DNA of 64,000 nt from Eremophila alpestris peregrina. Taxonomy: Eukaryota; Chordata; Aves; Passeriformes; Alaudidae. Made by a program: the position numbers and the translations under genes. The notes under the pieces were generated by a model. The model did no database searches. It saw only the letters and a list, made by a program, of their open reading frames with translations, and was not told the origin of the DNA. Below are positions 10,821-22,945 of the stretch, one piece after another. The stretch lies in the NCBI GenBank assembly GCA_009792885.1, contig WMCF01000006.1, forward strand, positions 3,167,419-3,231,418. Reading direction: 5' to 3'. Within the stretch, counting starts at the first letter, position 1. Each line of letters opens with the position of its first letter.

Positions 10821-13800
10821 GGAATCTGAAACAAAGATCAAAGTGACTAGTGCAGTGCTCCAGGCAGCATTAAGAGCTGGCTAGCTGATTGATGGACAGT
10901 GAGTATTGGCTTTAGATAACCTTTGTAGCTTGTGTCTGTGAGGTGTAGAATTTTATTAGTGCTGCTTATGCCAAACACTTCCTGAACAAAAAACAAAATG
11001 TTTTTTTACCACACTGGAGTTTTGTGGTTTGTTTGTATGTTTTCCCATTTGGCACAGCACTAATTTTGATTCCATAGCAGACATTGTCACTCCAATGTTA
11101 CATCCTTAGCTAGTGATACACACTCAGTTTTCAATGCATTTCAATGCAATTTATTCCCCATTGTCTGATTTAACATACTTGGTTGTAACTTATGGTGATT
11201 CTTCTTAATGAATTGCAAGATTCACATCCCCCACTGAAGATACACAATGAGAAAAGAGTAGCCAAAACTACCGGTCTTAAAATTAAGGAAATGGATGTGG
11301 TGTCATACGGTGGGTTTTAATATTTTGGATGGATTTTCATTCTAAATTACATCAGTTTAAGTTTAGCTCTGCTCCTAATGGACATGAGTCATATTCAGAA
11401 ATTTCTATTAAACAACAATTTGGTATACCCCAAGGTGTCTGTTCAGGAAGGTAAGTTATGAATCAATATGAAAGGAAATAGATTTACATGGGTCAAGGTT
11501 TAAGTCAGCTCTGGATACTGACTGGTAACAGGGTCGCTGTTGATATTTCAGCAAGCTTAATTGTGTAGAAACAGCTACACATTTTTAATTAAAGAATGAA
11601 AGTCTATAGACCTTTGGCTTTTCACCCAGGCACTGAACTATGAACACCTTCTCAATAGTTCAAATGAGTTCCAGCAGTGACAGACTACTGAAAAATACTA
11701 AAAACCTGAGCTATCTTGTTTCATATCGTATATATGTATTTTTATACCCTAAAATCAACTTTGTAAGTTTATAAAACCTCCTCTTTAAATGTATTCAACT
11801 AGAGTAGAGAATGCTAGTCTCTTTGGGGTTGTTACTAATTTTTTAGTATACAAATTTATGACTTTTATTAATTCAGAATTAGTATTTGGGTCATTTTTTT
11901 TCCCAGTTTGACGGTGACCCATATTCACTGAAATGAGTTTTAAAATACAGAAATGCATAGCAAAATTAAATGTTTGAATTGAGATTACTTAATGATATGA
12001 ATTCAAAGTATGACTTTATAAATCCCTGTCAGAAGAATTTTTAGGGATTGCACAGTATTTAGTACTAATCATATACCTGTGGGTCTTCTTACATAATTTT
12101 ATTTTGAACATTAATTTTTTAAAGTTTTAAACTTTAAAGTTTTCTAGCCAACTGAATCCCAGTCCTGAGAATCATGTCCTGGAGCTGTAGATTATTGACA
12201 TTACAAACTGATGTTCTTTTAGCGTGGATCTGCGAGGAGATTGTTGTCCTGTATTGTGCTTTTTAGCCTGCTTCCAGATGTTGATTAGCATTGCCCAGTA
12301 ATGGCCATTTTGGCTCAAGTTCTGTATTTTAAGCCTGTGAATATTGCAGCCCCCTTTTAGATAGTTTGTCCAAATCCACGTTCTGCAGTGAAGCTGTTCA
12401 GCTGTCCACATGTATAGATTACTGAAATACTGTACTGGCACACATCTGACAGTAGACATTTTGTACCTTTTCTAAATCCAATGTTTCACAATAAAATCTT
12501 GTCAAAACATTCACCTGTCCTTTAAAAATTCTTCAAAAATCTATATTTTGTGTTAATCTTTCATGCTGTGTCACTCACTAAAAGTCTGTGGCCAAAAATG
12601 GGCAGAATTCAATATTTCAATTTCTGTTAAGATTAGACACCTTGGGCTGTCTACAGATTGTAACAAACTAGAGCTACAGATTACTTTGTCTCATGAAAGT
12701 ATTTTTGTTGTCTACAACAGAATTATAATAGATAGAAATATTTTCCTATTGAGAAGAAAAATGCATGAAGTGACATTGATAATTTCTTTGTTTCCTTTCC
12801 TGAGTCAGGAGGAGTTAGGTGCCCACACCAGCATCCTGCTGGCTGTCAGTCACAGTGGCTCCTAGTTTTTGGAGCACTGGTGCTGCAAATTGTAAATCTC
12901 ATTTTATATTTTTCTCAGCAGTCGATCTTTTTTGTTCCACAATCCAGAAGAATACTTCTCATTCAAGAATTAAAGTTCAAAATGAAAAGGAAAAAAACAA
13001 AAAAAAAGTCCAGCAAGAGAGTAAGATTCTTATCTATCTGGTCAAGGCAATTACTGAGAAGGGGAGAGTCTCTGAGTTTCAGAGCATCTCAAAACTGTTG
13101 GTACTTTGTGTTAGGTATGGTAATGAACAATATGCTATTCTAATACTGTATTGTTGTTAAGAGTCACTTTAATGCAAACTTGCAACAGCAGCTTTGAAGC
13201 CATTTATTTTTAAAGCTGAGAGAAAGTCAAAACTAGGTGTGTACTTCAGGTGTGGTTTCCAAGTGACACATGCAAAATGTGTGTAACTGGCCATGTAACC
13301 CTCTCCTGAGAAGTGATTTGCGTCATTTGAAGCAAATTTCCTTAAAGAAGATTTAAATGGATACAACCTGTGTATGGGCATTCAGGCAGTTCTTAATGGT
13401 CTTTAGTATCTTCAAAAGTTCAGAATCCACACTGATTTTTATGAAAACACTGATATTTATGATTATAAACTATAGCTTTTGAAACGGAGTAAAAGCTTTT
13501 CATGTCATTTTTATTCATTCAGAAGATTACTAAAATATTGGTACTGCAATAGAAGATACATTTTCTGATATATTATGTGTAATTGCTTTAGCTTTCCTCC
13601 TGGAAGAGGTACTGATATATGAAATTATTTCTGTTGAATCCCACAGAAGAAGTAAGGGGTATCAGACAAGGGGATTATTGAGGTGAAAGGAGATACTTGT
13701 GCTCCTGGAAAAAGGAGGAGGGTAATGGAGGTGTCAGGGCTAATGGGGAAGAGAGACCTCTGAGATACCATGTTACTTATTAATGCAGTGCACTGAATCA

Positions 13801-15254
13801 CACAGCTGGGTTTTTTAAGAGATACATATTTTCTGTATCTGTAAAATCCTGCATTGCCTAAGGGAGATAGATTTTTGGTTTTGTTGGAGTTTGTTTTTAG
13901 CAACACTAGAGTCCAGATTTTGTAAAATGAACAGAATAAGCCACTTGATTAAATTGAAATACAAAGCTCTGCAATGTAACATCCACCCCTTATAAGCAGT
14001 TAGTCATGACTGTGTAAGTCAAAAAAAACCCAGGTAAAACTGCCGCAGAGACCACTGCATACCATAACCCCTTCTGGGTAATGGTGCAAGTTTCACTGTA
14101 TGACTCCAAGTGACTATCTCTCTATTCTTACATGTTAGAGAGAAATTGTCCTTGGAGGTGTCACTCAGCAGCACATGAATCATTGACATTTTCCCTTGCT
14201 GGAACCTAAGCAGAAAGCAAGTCTGGATTTGTCTGTTTGCCTTTGAAAGTGTTCACTGTAGTACACTGGTACTGTTCTAACTGACCTTGTTGCTCCTGGC
14301 AATTTCTCTTCGGTGTATCTCCTGGTGGGTAAAGTTAATTTTGCATCTTGACTGAAGGAGGTTGAAGTGCCATGGATACTGATGTGCTAGGCAAGCCAGG
14401 GGAAAGTAGAGATTTGTCTGTGAAGTGTCCATTTTGCATCTGCTAAGGGTTTTGGAGTACTTGGGTAAGTACATTCATTTTAAATTGTCAATTGGAATAC
14501 AGGCGTTCCAGCTTCTGGAGAATACTGAAGGCTTAAGTTAAACCTGCATCACCTCTGCATATAAAAGGTCAGTATTGGAGGTGTAAGCAGAAGGCTACTT
14601 TTATAGGGTCTTGACTGCAGAAGGCTTGTGGACAAACAAAAATAGATTGGACTAACAAATAGGTGAGAGTTCAGACCCAGGCGATCTTATTACAAGTTGG
14701 GTCAGAGGAATGTTCCTCCTATGGCTTCTATGGGTATTAGAATCTGCAGACTGATTTTTCCCAGACTGATTTTTACCTCCCACTTTTTCAGTACCTTAGA
14801 GCAATTTATTTTGAGCTGAGTGCTGAAAACCCTAAGATGTTTTTTTTCCTTTATTTGAATCAACAGATAAATGTGTTTTGCTTTATCTCAATAAAAGGTG
14901 TAGACCATTCACAATTTGTCTTCATCAGGTGCATCAACTCATGTCTTCAGTTTTATTTATAGAGGTTCCTTGGGAAACTTTTTACAACCTTCCAAAGGGA
15001 AAGAGCTGTAAAGCTGTATTTGCTGGAGTAACTTAAATTACTTCTGAAATGCAAACACATTAATTGAAGCTGACTCCACTGAGGCAGTCTAGTAGTGCTC
15101 ATACAACCTGTTGCAGTGCTGTAGTTGTAGAGCTGTTACAAAACACAACCAGTAACAGTAATTTCAATCATTCCTTTAAGATCTACAAGGCTTTGCTTGC
15201 TGGTCGCTTACCTGACAGGGTGCAGCATTCAATAAAGTTACTATAGGCAAAAAG
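10821..15254. other. Intergenic, AT-rich, no gene seen
   Basis: This is the sequence downstream of FAM76B. There is a second AATAAA at 12,490-12,495 that could serve a longer 3' UTR. The open frames here (for example 12,172-12,459 minus and 12,819-13,160 plus) have no recognisable product. No repeat family was identified. Confidence 0.6.
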
Positions 15255-16520
15255 CCTTTATTGTACAATCATGGAGTTTAGGTTGCAAAAGGTTATGGAG
15301 AGCCAACCATTAACCCAGCCAAGTCCATCCCCAGTCCATGTCCCTAGGTAAAAAATCTACACATTTTCTGAACACTTTCAGGGATGGTGATTCTACCACT
15401 TGTCTGGGTAGCCTGTTCCAGTGCTTGACAACCCTTTCCGTGAGGAAATGTTTCATAATAACCAATATAAACCTCCCTGGTGCAATTGGAGGCTATTTCC
15501 TTTTGTCCTATCATTTGTTATCTGGGAGAAGAGACTGACTCTCACCTCACTACAGCCTCCTTTCAGGTGGTTGTAGAGAGCAATATTTCCCTGTCAATAT
15601 TTCCTCATTTTCTCCAGGCTAAACACCCCCAGCTCCCTCAGCCACCCCTCATCACACTTGTGCCCCAGACCCTTCCCCAGCTCTGTTGCCCTTCTCTGGA
15701 CACGCTCCAGCCCCTCAATGTCCTTCTTGCAGTGAGGGCCCAGAACTGAACACAGGATTTGAGGTGTGGCCTCAGCAGTGCCCACCACAGGGGGACAGTC
15801 ACTGCCCTGCTCCTGCTGCCACACCACTGCTGATCCAGGCCAGGATGCCATCGGCCTTCTTGGCCACCTGGGCACTCTGCTGGCTCATGTTCAGCTGCTG
15901 TTGTCCTGCACTCCCAGGCCTTTCCAGCTGTGGCCCTTGTGCAGGACCTGGCACCTGGCCTTGTTGAACCTTGTGTAATTGGCCTCAACCAATCAATCCA
16001 GTCTGTTCAGCTCCCACTGCAAACCCTTCCTGCTCTCCAGCAGATCAGCATTCACACTCAATGTCACCTACAAGCTGGCTGAGGGCACTCAATCCCTTTC
16101 CCCAAACCATTGATAAAGACATTAAACAGGAGTGGCACCAACCCTGATCCCTGGAAAACCCCACTTGTGACCAGATGCCAGCTGGATGAAACTGCACTCA
16201 TCACCACTCTCTGAACTTGGCCATCCAGCCAGTTTTTTTATCCAGTGAGCAGTGCAGCTGTCCAAGCCATGAGCAGCCAGCTTGTCCAGGAGAATGCTGT
16301 GGGGAATGGTGTCAAAGGCTTTACTGAATTCCAGATAGACAATATCCACAGCCTTTCCCTTACCTGCTAAGTGAGTCAGCATATAAGGCGATGAGGTTGG
16401 TCAAGCAGGACCTGCCTTTTCTAAATCCATGCTTGTTGGGCCTGGTCCCCTGGTTGTCCTGCATGTGACATGTGATGCACACAGGATGATCTGCTCCATG
16501 ACCTTCCCCATCACTGAGGT
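15255..16520 (-). mobile_element. CR1 LINE, 5'-truncated, about 1.27 kb
   Basis: This is the longest repeat in the window, read on the minus strand. At 16,122-16,382 a broken frame contains FSKAFDTIPHSILLDKLAAHG, the reverse-transcriptase region of CR1 ORF2. Further on, 15,594-15,875 carries the ERVQRRATELGKGLGHK-type C-terminal ORF2 block in another frame. Frames are interrupted, so the copy is dead. Its left end (15,255-15,420) is the CR1 3' end, and the right end stops within ORF2, typical of 5' truncation during target-primed reverse transcription. Confidence 0.92.
16122..16382 (-). pseudogene. CR1 reverse-transcriptase ORF2 remnant
   Basis: An 86-codon open stretch within the CR1 copy shows the FSKAFD core of the LINE reverse-transcriptase domain. 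The frame is lost before the FADD catalytic motif region. It is a decayed fragment, not a gene. Confidence 0.85.
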
Positions 16521-17075
16521 ACATTTCATGATGCACAAGACAGCCTCCAACTATGTTATAACATCTGCAAAAGTGGAGTGAGCACTTGAAACCTCCTCTT
16601 ACTGCAATGGCATAATGCTATTTTGCATAAAAAACAAATTGCCTTGTAAAATGCATTTGCAAATTATTTCTTCATTCTTTAATTGAAGATATTTCAGTCT
16701 TTCTCCAGTGATAAATATGCTTCAGTTTTTAGGGTGTGATTAGTACAGTGGTTTTTTTCTCTTAGTTTGCTCTAAAGGCAGTGATACGTAAAGATTTTTT
16801 TAAAGCAAGCACACTTTTGCATCATGTTTATCAAAACTGATGGAATGCATCCCTTCCCTTACTTCCTGATGCTAAATATATTAGGGGAAAAATAGAGTTA
16901 AATAGGATGGCTGCCTACCTAAGATTAGCCACTAGATGCTGCTTAAACCCCACAGTGAATGGTTCTGCTCTCTGTGCGGCAGCCAGCACCCACAGTGGGT
17001 AGCTGTTCTTGTTCAAATACAACACTGGGGCTAAAATGAGAATATCCTAAATGCTGAATATAGGTACTTTGAAAT

Positions 17076-17268
17076 GCTTTTCTTACGTGAGGATGGTGGT
17101 GCAGTGGAGCAAGTTGCCCAGCTGGTGGTGAAGTCTCTATGCATGGAGATACTCAAAAGCCACCCAGTCATGGTTCTGGACAACTGGCTCCAGGTGGCCC
17201 TGCTTGAGCAACAGGGTTGGACCTCCAGAGGATGCTCCCAACCTCAACTGTCCTCTAACTCTGAAACC
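17076..17268 (+). mobile_element. CR1 LINE 3' fragment
   Basis: Sense-oriented CR1 tail: TTTTCTTACGTGAGGATGGT, then GGAGCAAGTTGCCCAGCTGG (the GGAACAGGCTGCCCAGGGAGG block, diverged), then ACAGGGTTGGACCTCCAGAGG. It lies about 550 bp from the larger CR1 copy but in the opposite orientation, so it is a separate insertion. Confidence 0.75.
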
Positions 17269-20179
17269 TAAACAGGGCAATAATTTTTTTCCTTCATGTA
17301 TTAAAATACAGTATTTTTTAATGAAAAAATAGGTAAGCAATGTTTTGATGTGTTCAGTTTTTCCCTCACAGTGTTCAGTTCATTGGAATAGAACAGAAAA
17401 AAAACCCAACATTTTTTGTGATAGCCATTCACCTGCTTGGCAGAATGCTCTAGGGGAACATATCAAATTTTATGTATGATTGTTACTTAACCATCAAGAT
17501 TGTTTGCTGAGCTTGTTAAAGAAATAGCTTTGCATGAAGAAGCATTTCTAAAAGCTATTTTTGGTAGCAAATTTCAAGTAAACAGAACAAGGAGAAGTAA
17601 CTTCCCATCTATTGGTTTCCTGTTAATCTGTTGCCAACATGATACAATTCTTATACTATGCAAAGTCAGAAACAAATCTGTTTGAAAATGGTGAAGTTTC
17701 CAAGAGTACTTATCTTGCTGTCCAGATCTCTAAAGCCCTTTTGCATTGTTTTGTTTTATGTTGAGCGACAGCATTCTCAGTAAGTTTGGTGTGAAGCATG
17801 TTGGACCTCCAGAATATGTGTAGTGCTCCTTCCATTTATCCTTAGATACCTCTTACCTTTTGTCAACTGGCTGTGGTTGAAGCACAGTTGTAGATTGCAT
17901 TCAGTCTGTATCCCCTCTTGTCAATGAAGTCCCAAGCGCTGTACTTCTAAAACAACTTCTGTTTTCTTAAAACTGGGCTTGGATGTGTATCAAAATCCTA
18001 AGTCACGAGTCAGAAAAGCAGTATTTTGGAACTGTTGGGGCTTATTATGTATTTTTGCACAATATTTCTATTACTATATGTTTTTAGTTTATTAATTCAG
18101 TTGAAAAAGCAAACTCACAGTACAGAGTAGCTCTTCGTATCTTTGCTTGTGTCAAGAGAATAATCCTCCACTAGAATAAGGAATGTAACTTCTTTTTGAC
18201 TTGCTATCATGAGGACAGGTGCATTCATTTTCCTGAAAAGTATCCTTGCAACAACTCACTGAGTATTGTTCCTGAGGCATACACAAATCATAGCAAAAAT
18301 CAGATACTGTCTTAATCCAGTCATAATTCTGTCATAGTTAGCATTTTAAGTTGAGTAAACTAGGTGATAGTGTGGGAAAAAAAAAAAACATAAGCAATCG
18401 AGATAATTCTAAAAAGAAGTAAATATGAATTTTATAGTGATTCAGAATGCACTCATAAACTTGATTCTACTGTCAAGATTGCTATCAGGCTGATAAAAAT
18501 GCTTTATCTTATAAAGACAAAAAATGAGTATGCTTTAGAAAACAGAACAAAAACATGTTTTTCATTCTTCAGCTATAGTTACGAACACAGATATTGATAT
18601 ATTATTTACTAAAGTAGAATCGAGCTTATAAAAACAGTAATTTATGTAGTCTAAAAATATCTCTGCTTATTCAGTAGAACATGAAAGAATTTTTTTGGTA
18701 GTTGACAGAAAATACTTTCTTGAGAGATAAGTTTCCTTTTTAAACCCATTGGAAATTTCCTCTAGACTAACTTCTGTTTCTTAAATCTTACTGGCATTGT
18801 AACCATAGTTGCATTTTCTGGCAAAAGGCTCCATAAATCAATCAATTTAATCACGATTTCTGTGATGGTTTTTCTTTGTTAGTACATTCATTGGCTTAGG
18901 ATTTAAGCACTGCCCTCAAGGATCAGTGTATTCAAAGATTCTCCTAGCACTTTTATTCAATTAAACCACTTAGTTGCTAATTAGCACCATTGACTTTTCC
19001 TCTCTGCAGTAAGATTTGTTCTTCCAGGAGTCAATAAGTTAGTCACTGTACATCTGGGGGAAAAAAAATAAAAAAGGACCATCAGCTCCTTAATGTAAAA
19101 TACATTTCCAGCTGTTGTTCTAGTGCTATTTTTCACCAACAGTAAAAATGCCCAGGTTTTGGGTGCTGGCACTAGTGAAAGAGCAGTTCTGGCACACCCT
19201 GGAGCTTCTCTATCCTCCAATTCATCCCACACACTGGGCACTGGGATGGCTGAGGTCCAACCCATGTCCACCTACAGCCATTCTCCAAGAGGCTGGCAGA
19301 GGTTGCACACATCAAGCCACCACGTTACCTCATAGAGGAGCGCAGGTCTTCATGAGTGACAGCACTGCACACCCCAGAAAGCTCAGCACAGTGCTTCAGC
19401 AAGGGCTCTGTTCTCCTAAACAAGAGAGAGGGAGTTGGAATTGCTGGGTTCTCATCCTGCTGAGGATTTTCTCTCAGTCCCTTTGAAGGGATGTTGGAAG
19501 GTGTGCTGCCAGCCTCACAGCAACCATCACTAATGGCCCTCAGAAGATGGAAGCCTTGAGAGGGAAAATATGAGGCTCATTGGAGAAGGAAGAGGCAATG
19601 CAGAGAGAGGGTGGATCCTTGAGGAGTAGACCAGAACTTGCTCAAGTCACACCTTTGTTAGCTTGTTATAGATCAAGCTGAGATGCTTTCAATGTCCAGT
19701 TCCACCAGAATAAACATTTCTGGCACTTTGGGCATTCACACTGCTCACGAGGGGAACAGTCAGTCCAGGTTTCCCATGAAGTCACCAGAGAGCAATTTAG
19801 AGCAAAAAAATGAGTTTTCATTTTTGCCCTCTGGATGAGACTGTTTTACATCACTGTATATGGGGCTTAACTTCCTAACAGAGGAAATGTGAATTATATT
19901 GGAGTAACTTTTCCTAAAGAGGCCTCTGTTTGACTTATTTCTAAGGGTTTTGCTGCGCATGCAGATTCTGGCCAGAGTATGCTAATGTATGCTACCTCCT
20001 GTATCCAAGTGAGAAATACTTGCTTCTTTTCATTTCCACAGACTTTCAAGATGCAATTGCACTCACTGATGCAATTTTGAGGCTTAAAGGCAGAATTCTA
20101 TGCCCTGCTGACCGTACAATTATGTTGCTAAACAGACCTTAGAGGGGAAAATAAAGAAGAAATGCGTAGCTCTAATTTA

Positions 20180-20310
20180 TAGAAATTATATATATCATCT
20201 ATATAAAACATAATTATGTACAATATACTATAACATTTTACAATGCAATATGTTGTATAAAATTTTTTATTTAGAATATAAATATTTTTTCATATCTATA
20301 TAAAATGCCT
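20180..20310. repeat. AT-rich low-complexity block
   Basis: The block is composed mostly of A and T, with ATATATAT, TATAAAA and AATATAAATA motifs. No simple period dominates. Confidence 0.7.
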
Positions 20311-22847
20311 TGTTATTTGTCTTTTCTCTTGCCTTGTGCAAAGCTGATGGGATCAGCAGCGTGGGTCCTAGTCATGCCTTTTGTCCTTTTATAGACTTAT
20401 ATTCTCTTAAAATCAGGGTGTCTCTTTCCATTCAGCCCACCTTGGATCAGTTGGTAGACATCAGTAGGATTGTTCTTTGGTTTGAAACATAAATGGGTGG
20501 AATAGGGAGTGGTTTGTGGTTTGGTTTTGAAGTTGTTGTTTTGGGTTTATTTTGTAAACATCTCTCTTCCAAATACAACCCTGTCATCTAATGCCAGGTC
20601 TCTGTTCCTTCACATGGGTGGGGAGGGACTGCAACTTGTTTATTTCCCTGACCTCTCCAACAAACCTCACATTTACGACATTTCTCACTCAGCACTTCCA
20701 AAGCAATCCCTTGATAAGCCTCTCCAGGACACCTCCATCTCCAGTTAGGGTGAAAATTGGCAAATACTGTGAGGGCTGATAGCTCAATGCACCAGCAACT
20801 GCTTAGGTAAAGTGACAAATATACATGTATATGTTATCTAAGAGCATGAACACTCCTCAAATTAACATTTTACAGTCAACAGCAGCCCAAACCAATCTCA
20901 GAACTGTAGTATGGCAAAAAATTGATACGGCATCCCCAGAATGGAGGAGAGAATTCAAGCTAACCACTCTGGCACTTACAGTAAAGAGATTTCATTTCCT
21001 AAGTGCTCTAAGCATGGCTGTGTCACAGTTAACTCATACCTTTGTTTTTAATGGGGCTTTTACTGGATGTATCATACTGTTTCCCACTCAGTCTATTCTC
21101 CTTAGCTCTTCATACTTTCCATGACTGCATTGACTTGTTTTCAATCTAAGAAACAGAAGTGAGCAACTTTTTGTTGCTGATCTGCAGCTGCTGAGTGTGA
21201 TGCTGTGGTCCTAAATAACACAAATTCAGAATCACAGTATTAGCTAGTAGCCAAGCTTGGTACTTTAGAGCACTTCTGCTTTCTGCTCTGTGATACAAAA
21301 CATCATATGTGTTCTGCAGTAGTAGCATATTTCCAGCCATCTGTAATTGCCTCCTACTTGCATATGCTTAGTCACTGCACACAAACACACACCTTCTGCT
21401 GAACTTTAGTAAAGCTCCTTATGTTTTTAGCCATATGGTATTCTACAAAGGCTCTTTTTGACAATAGTAGAGTTCAGTAATCTTAAATTACCTCCAAGGA
21501 GGCCAGAGGAGATAATTTAACCAAATCATTATTGTAAGTATTTACTTTCTCATGTGATCCAGTGACATTTTGATAGAACTTTTGTTGTCATCACTTTTGC
21601 CAAGTAAATGGAAATATATTACTTGTTATTTATTTGAAAAACCAATAACAAATTTATTGCTGTTAGGGCTAAAATAACATCACAAGAATACTCTAAACCA
21701 ACACAATTTAATAACTCTTTTACTTTCCCAGTGTTTTTAATAAGTCTTAAATGACCCTTCATGCTATTGGTAAGTAATACTTATCAAAATCAAGGGGTAC
21801 TCAAAGGTGTAATGAACCCTTCCCTCTATCACCAGCTAGAACCCAAATTGGTTGTCTGTTGATGTTTTGCCTCTGAGTCTGGGATGGAGCTGAATGCCAG
21901 ATTGGTGTACTTTGGGAAACCTATGTCTCCTGAACAGATGGCTTCCTGGGATTCCAACCAACACTTAGAAGTGGGCAGTCTTATCCTGAAGCAGGCATGA
22001 AATGGGGATGGTGTTAGTCTTCTAACAAAAATTAGATGTATTTGGGGACAGAGAACACGTCTTGGAAGGTTGTCTTACTTCCTGCCAAGACAGGATCCCA
22101 GAAGAGGAACCAGATATAATAGCCAAGGTATTTTTTCCTTAATCTCAACTATCTGGAAATGCCAAAGTAGTGAAAAATGTCAGGCTGCAAACCGTCTTAA
22201 AGATTTCAGGATCTTTTCTCTCTCACAATTTAATAGCATGAAGCTTTTTAAAAGAACTTCCTTTCACCCTAAATTACTTTTTTATAATTTCCATATTTTT
22301 TCCAACCTACGCCATTTTATAATAGCTGAACTGTTCCTGACATTTCAATCTGTGTTGCTGCATAAGCTCTTCCAGTCCCATTTCTGTAGGGCTGAGGTTG
22401 CAGAGGGCTGAAGTGCCAGCTACACAATCAGAACTGCTGTCCTGTGGTATCCTGAGAGGACATGCTGAGATCACTGCTGTGTAATCTTGCTCCTCTGTCC
22501 TACTTCTGGCAATAGAAAAGCATAAATAGCCAAGTCCACAATTGGTTCTGTCAAAGAGTGCAAAGAGTAACCTGATTAAGAATTTATAGTACCTGTTCAT
22601 GACAAAGAGGAAATATCTTGCTGCTTGCTGTTCCTGTTTGATCTGCATCCTGGTTTTGTGAGAAAGATCCAGCTTGTTGTCCATATCCAAAGTGAGCTGG
22701 CAGACTTCTCCACAAGGGCACCATGCATCCTTCTAGAGAAGGAATATTACTTCGTGCCACATCTTGCTAAATTCAATGGGAAAAAAAAAAAAAAAAGAAC
22801 CCCTGTCAAATTACAACCACTTCACAAGTCAGAATTTTAGAAGCTGT

Positions 22848-22945
22848 TTTCATAGAATCACTTGAAGATCATCTGGCTCCAGATCCCTGTCACGGGCAGG
22901 GAGGGACACCTTTGAGTAGACCAGACTGCTCAAATCTGTGCTTTG
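22848..22945 (-). mobile_element. CR1 LINE 3' tip
   Basis: CATAGAATCACTTGAAGATC, then the CCCTGTCACGGGCAGGGAGG segment and GAGTAGACCAGACTGCTCAA are the reverse complement of the CR1 3' UTR. Only the last 100 bp or so remain. Confidence 0.8.

Larger units (their letters stand above)
16521..22847. other. Intergenic, no gene seen
   Basis: Apart from the CR1 tail at 17,076 and the AT-rich block near 20,200, this is unique sequence with short homopolymer runs (A run at about 18,377-18,388, A16 at 22,781-22,796). A 127-codon minus-strand frame at 22,307-22,690 is unrecognised and has no exon-like borders I can support. Confidence 0.55.

Noticed and set aside
12172..12459. 95-codon minus-strand frame
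   Set aside because: No recognised domain, no splice signals that extend it, and AT-rich surroundings. Treated as chance.
15686..15988. Open frames on both strands inside the CR1 copy
   Set aside because: Plus-strand frames are mirror images of LINE sequence. The minus-strand frames are decayed CR1 ORF2, already covered by the CR1 entry.
22307..22690. 127-codon minus-strand frame
   Set aside because: Unrecognised protein, no CpG promoter, no repeat identity. It lies next to a CR1 tip and has no support as a gene.
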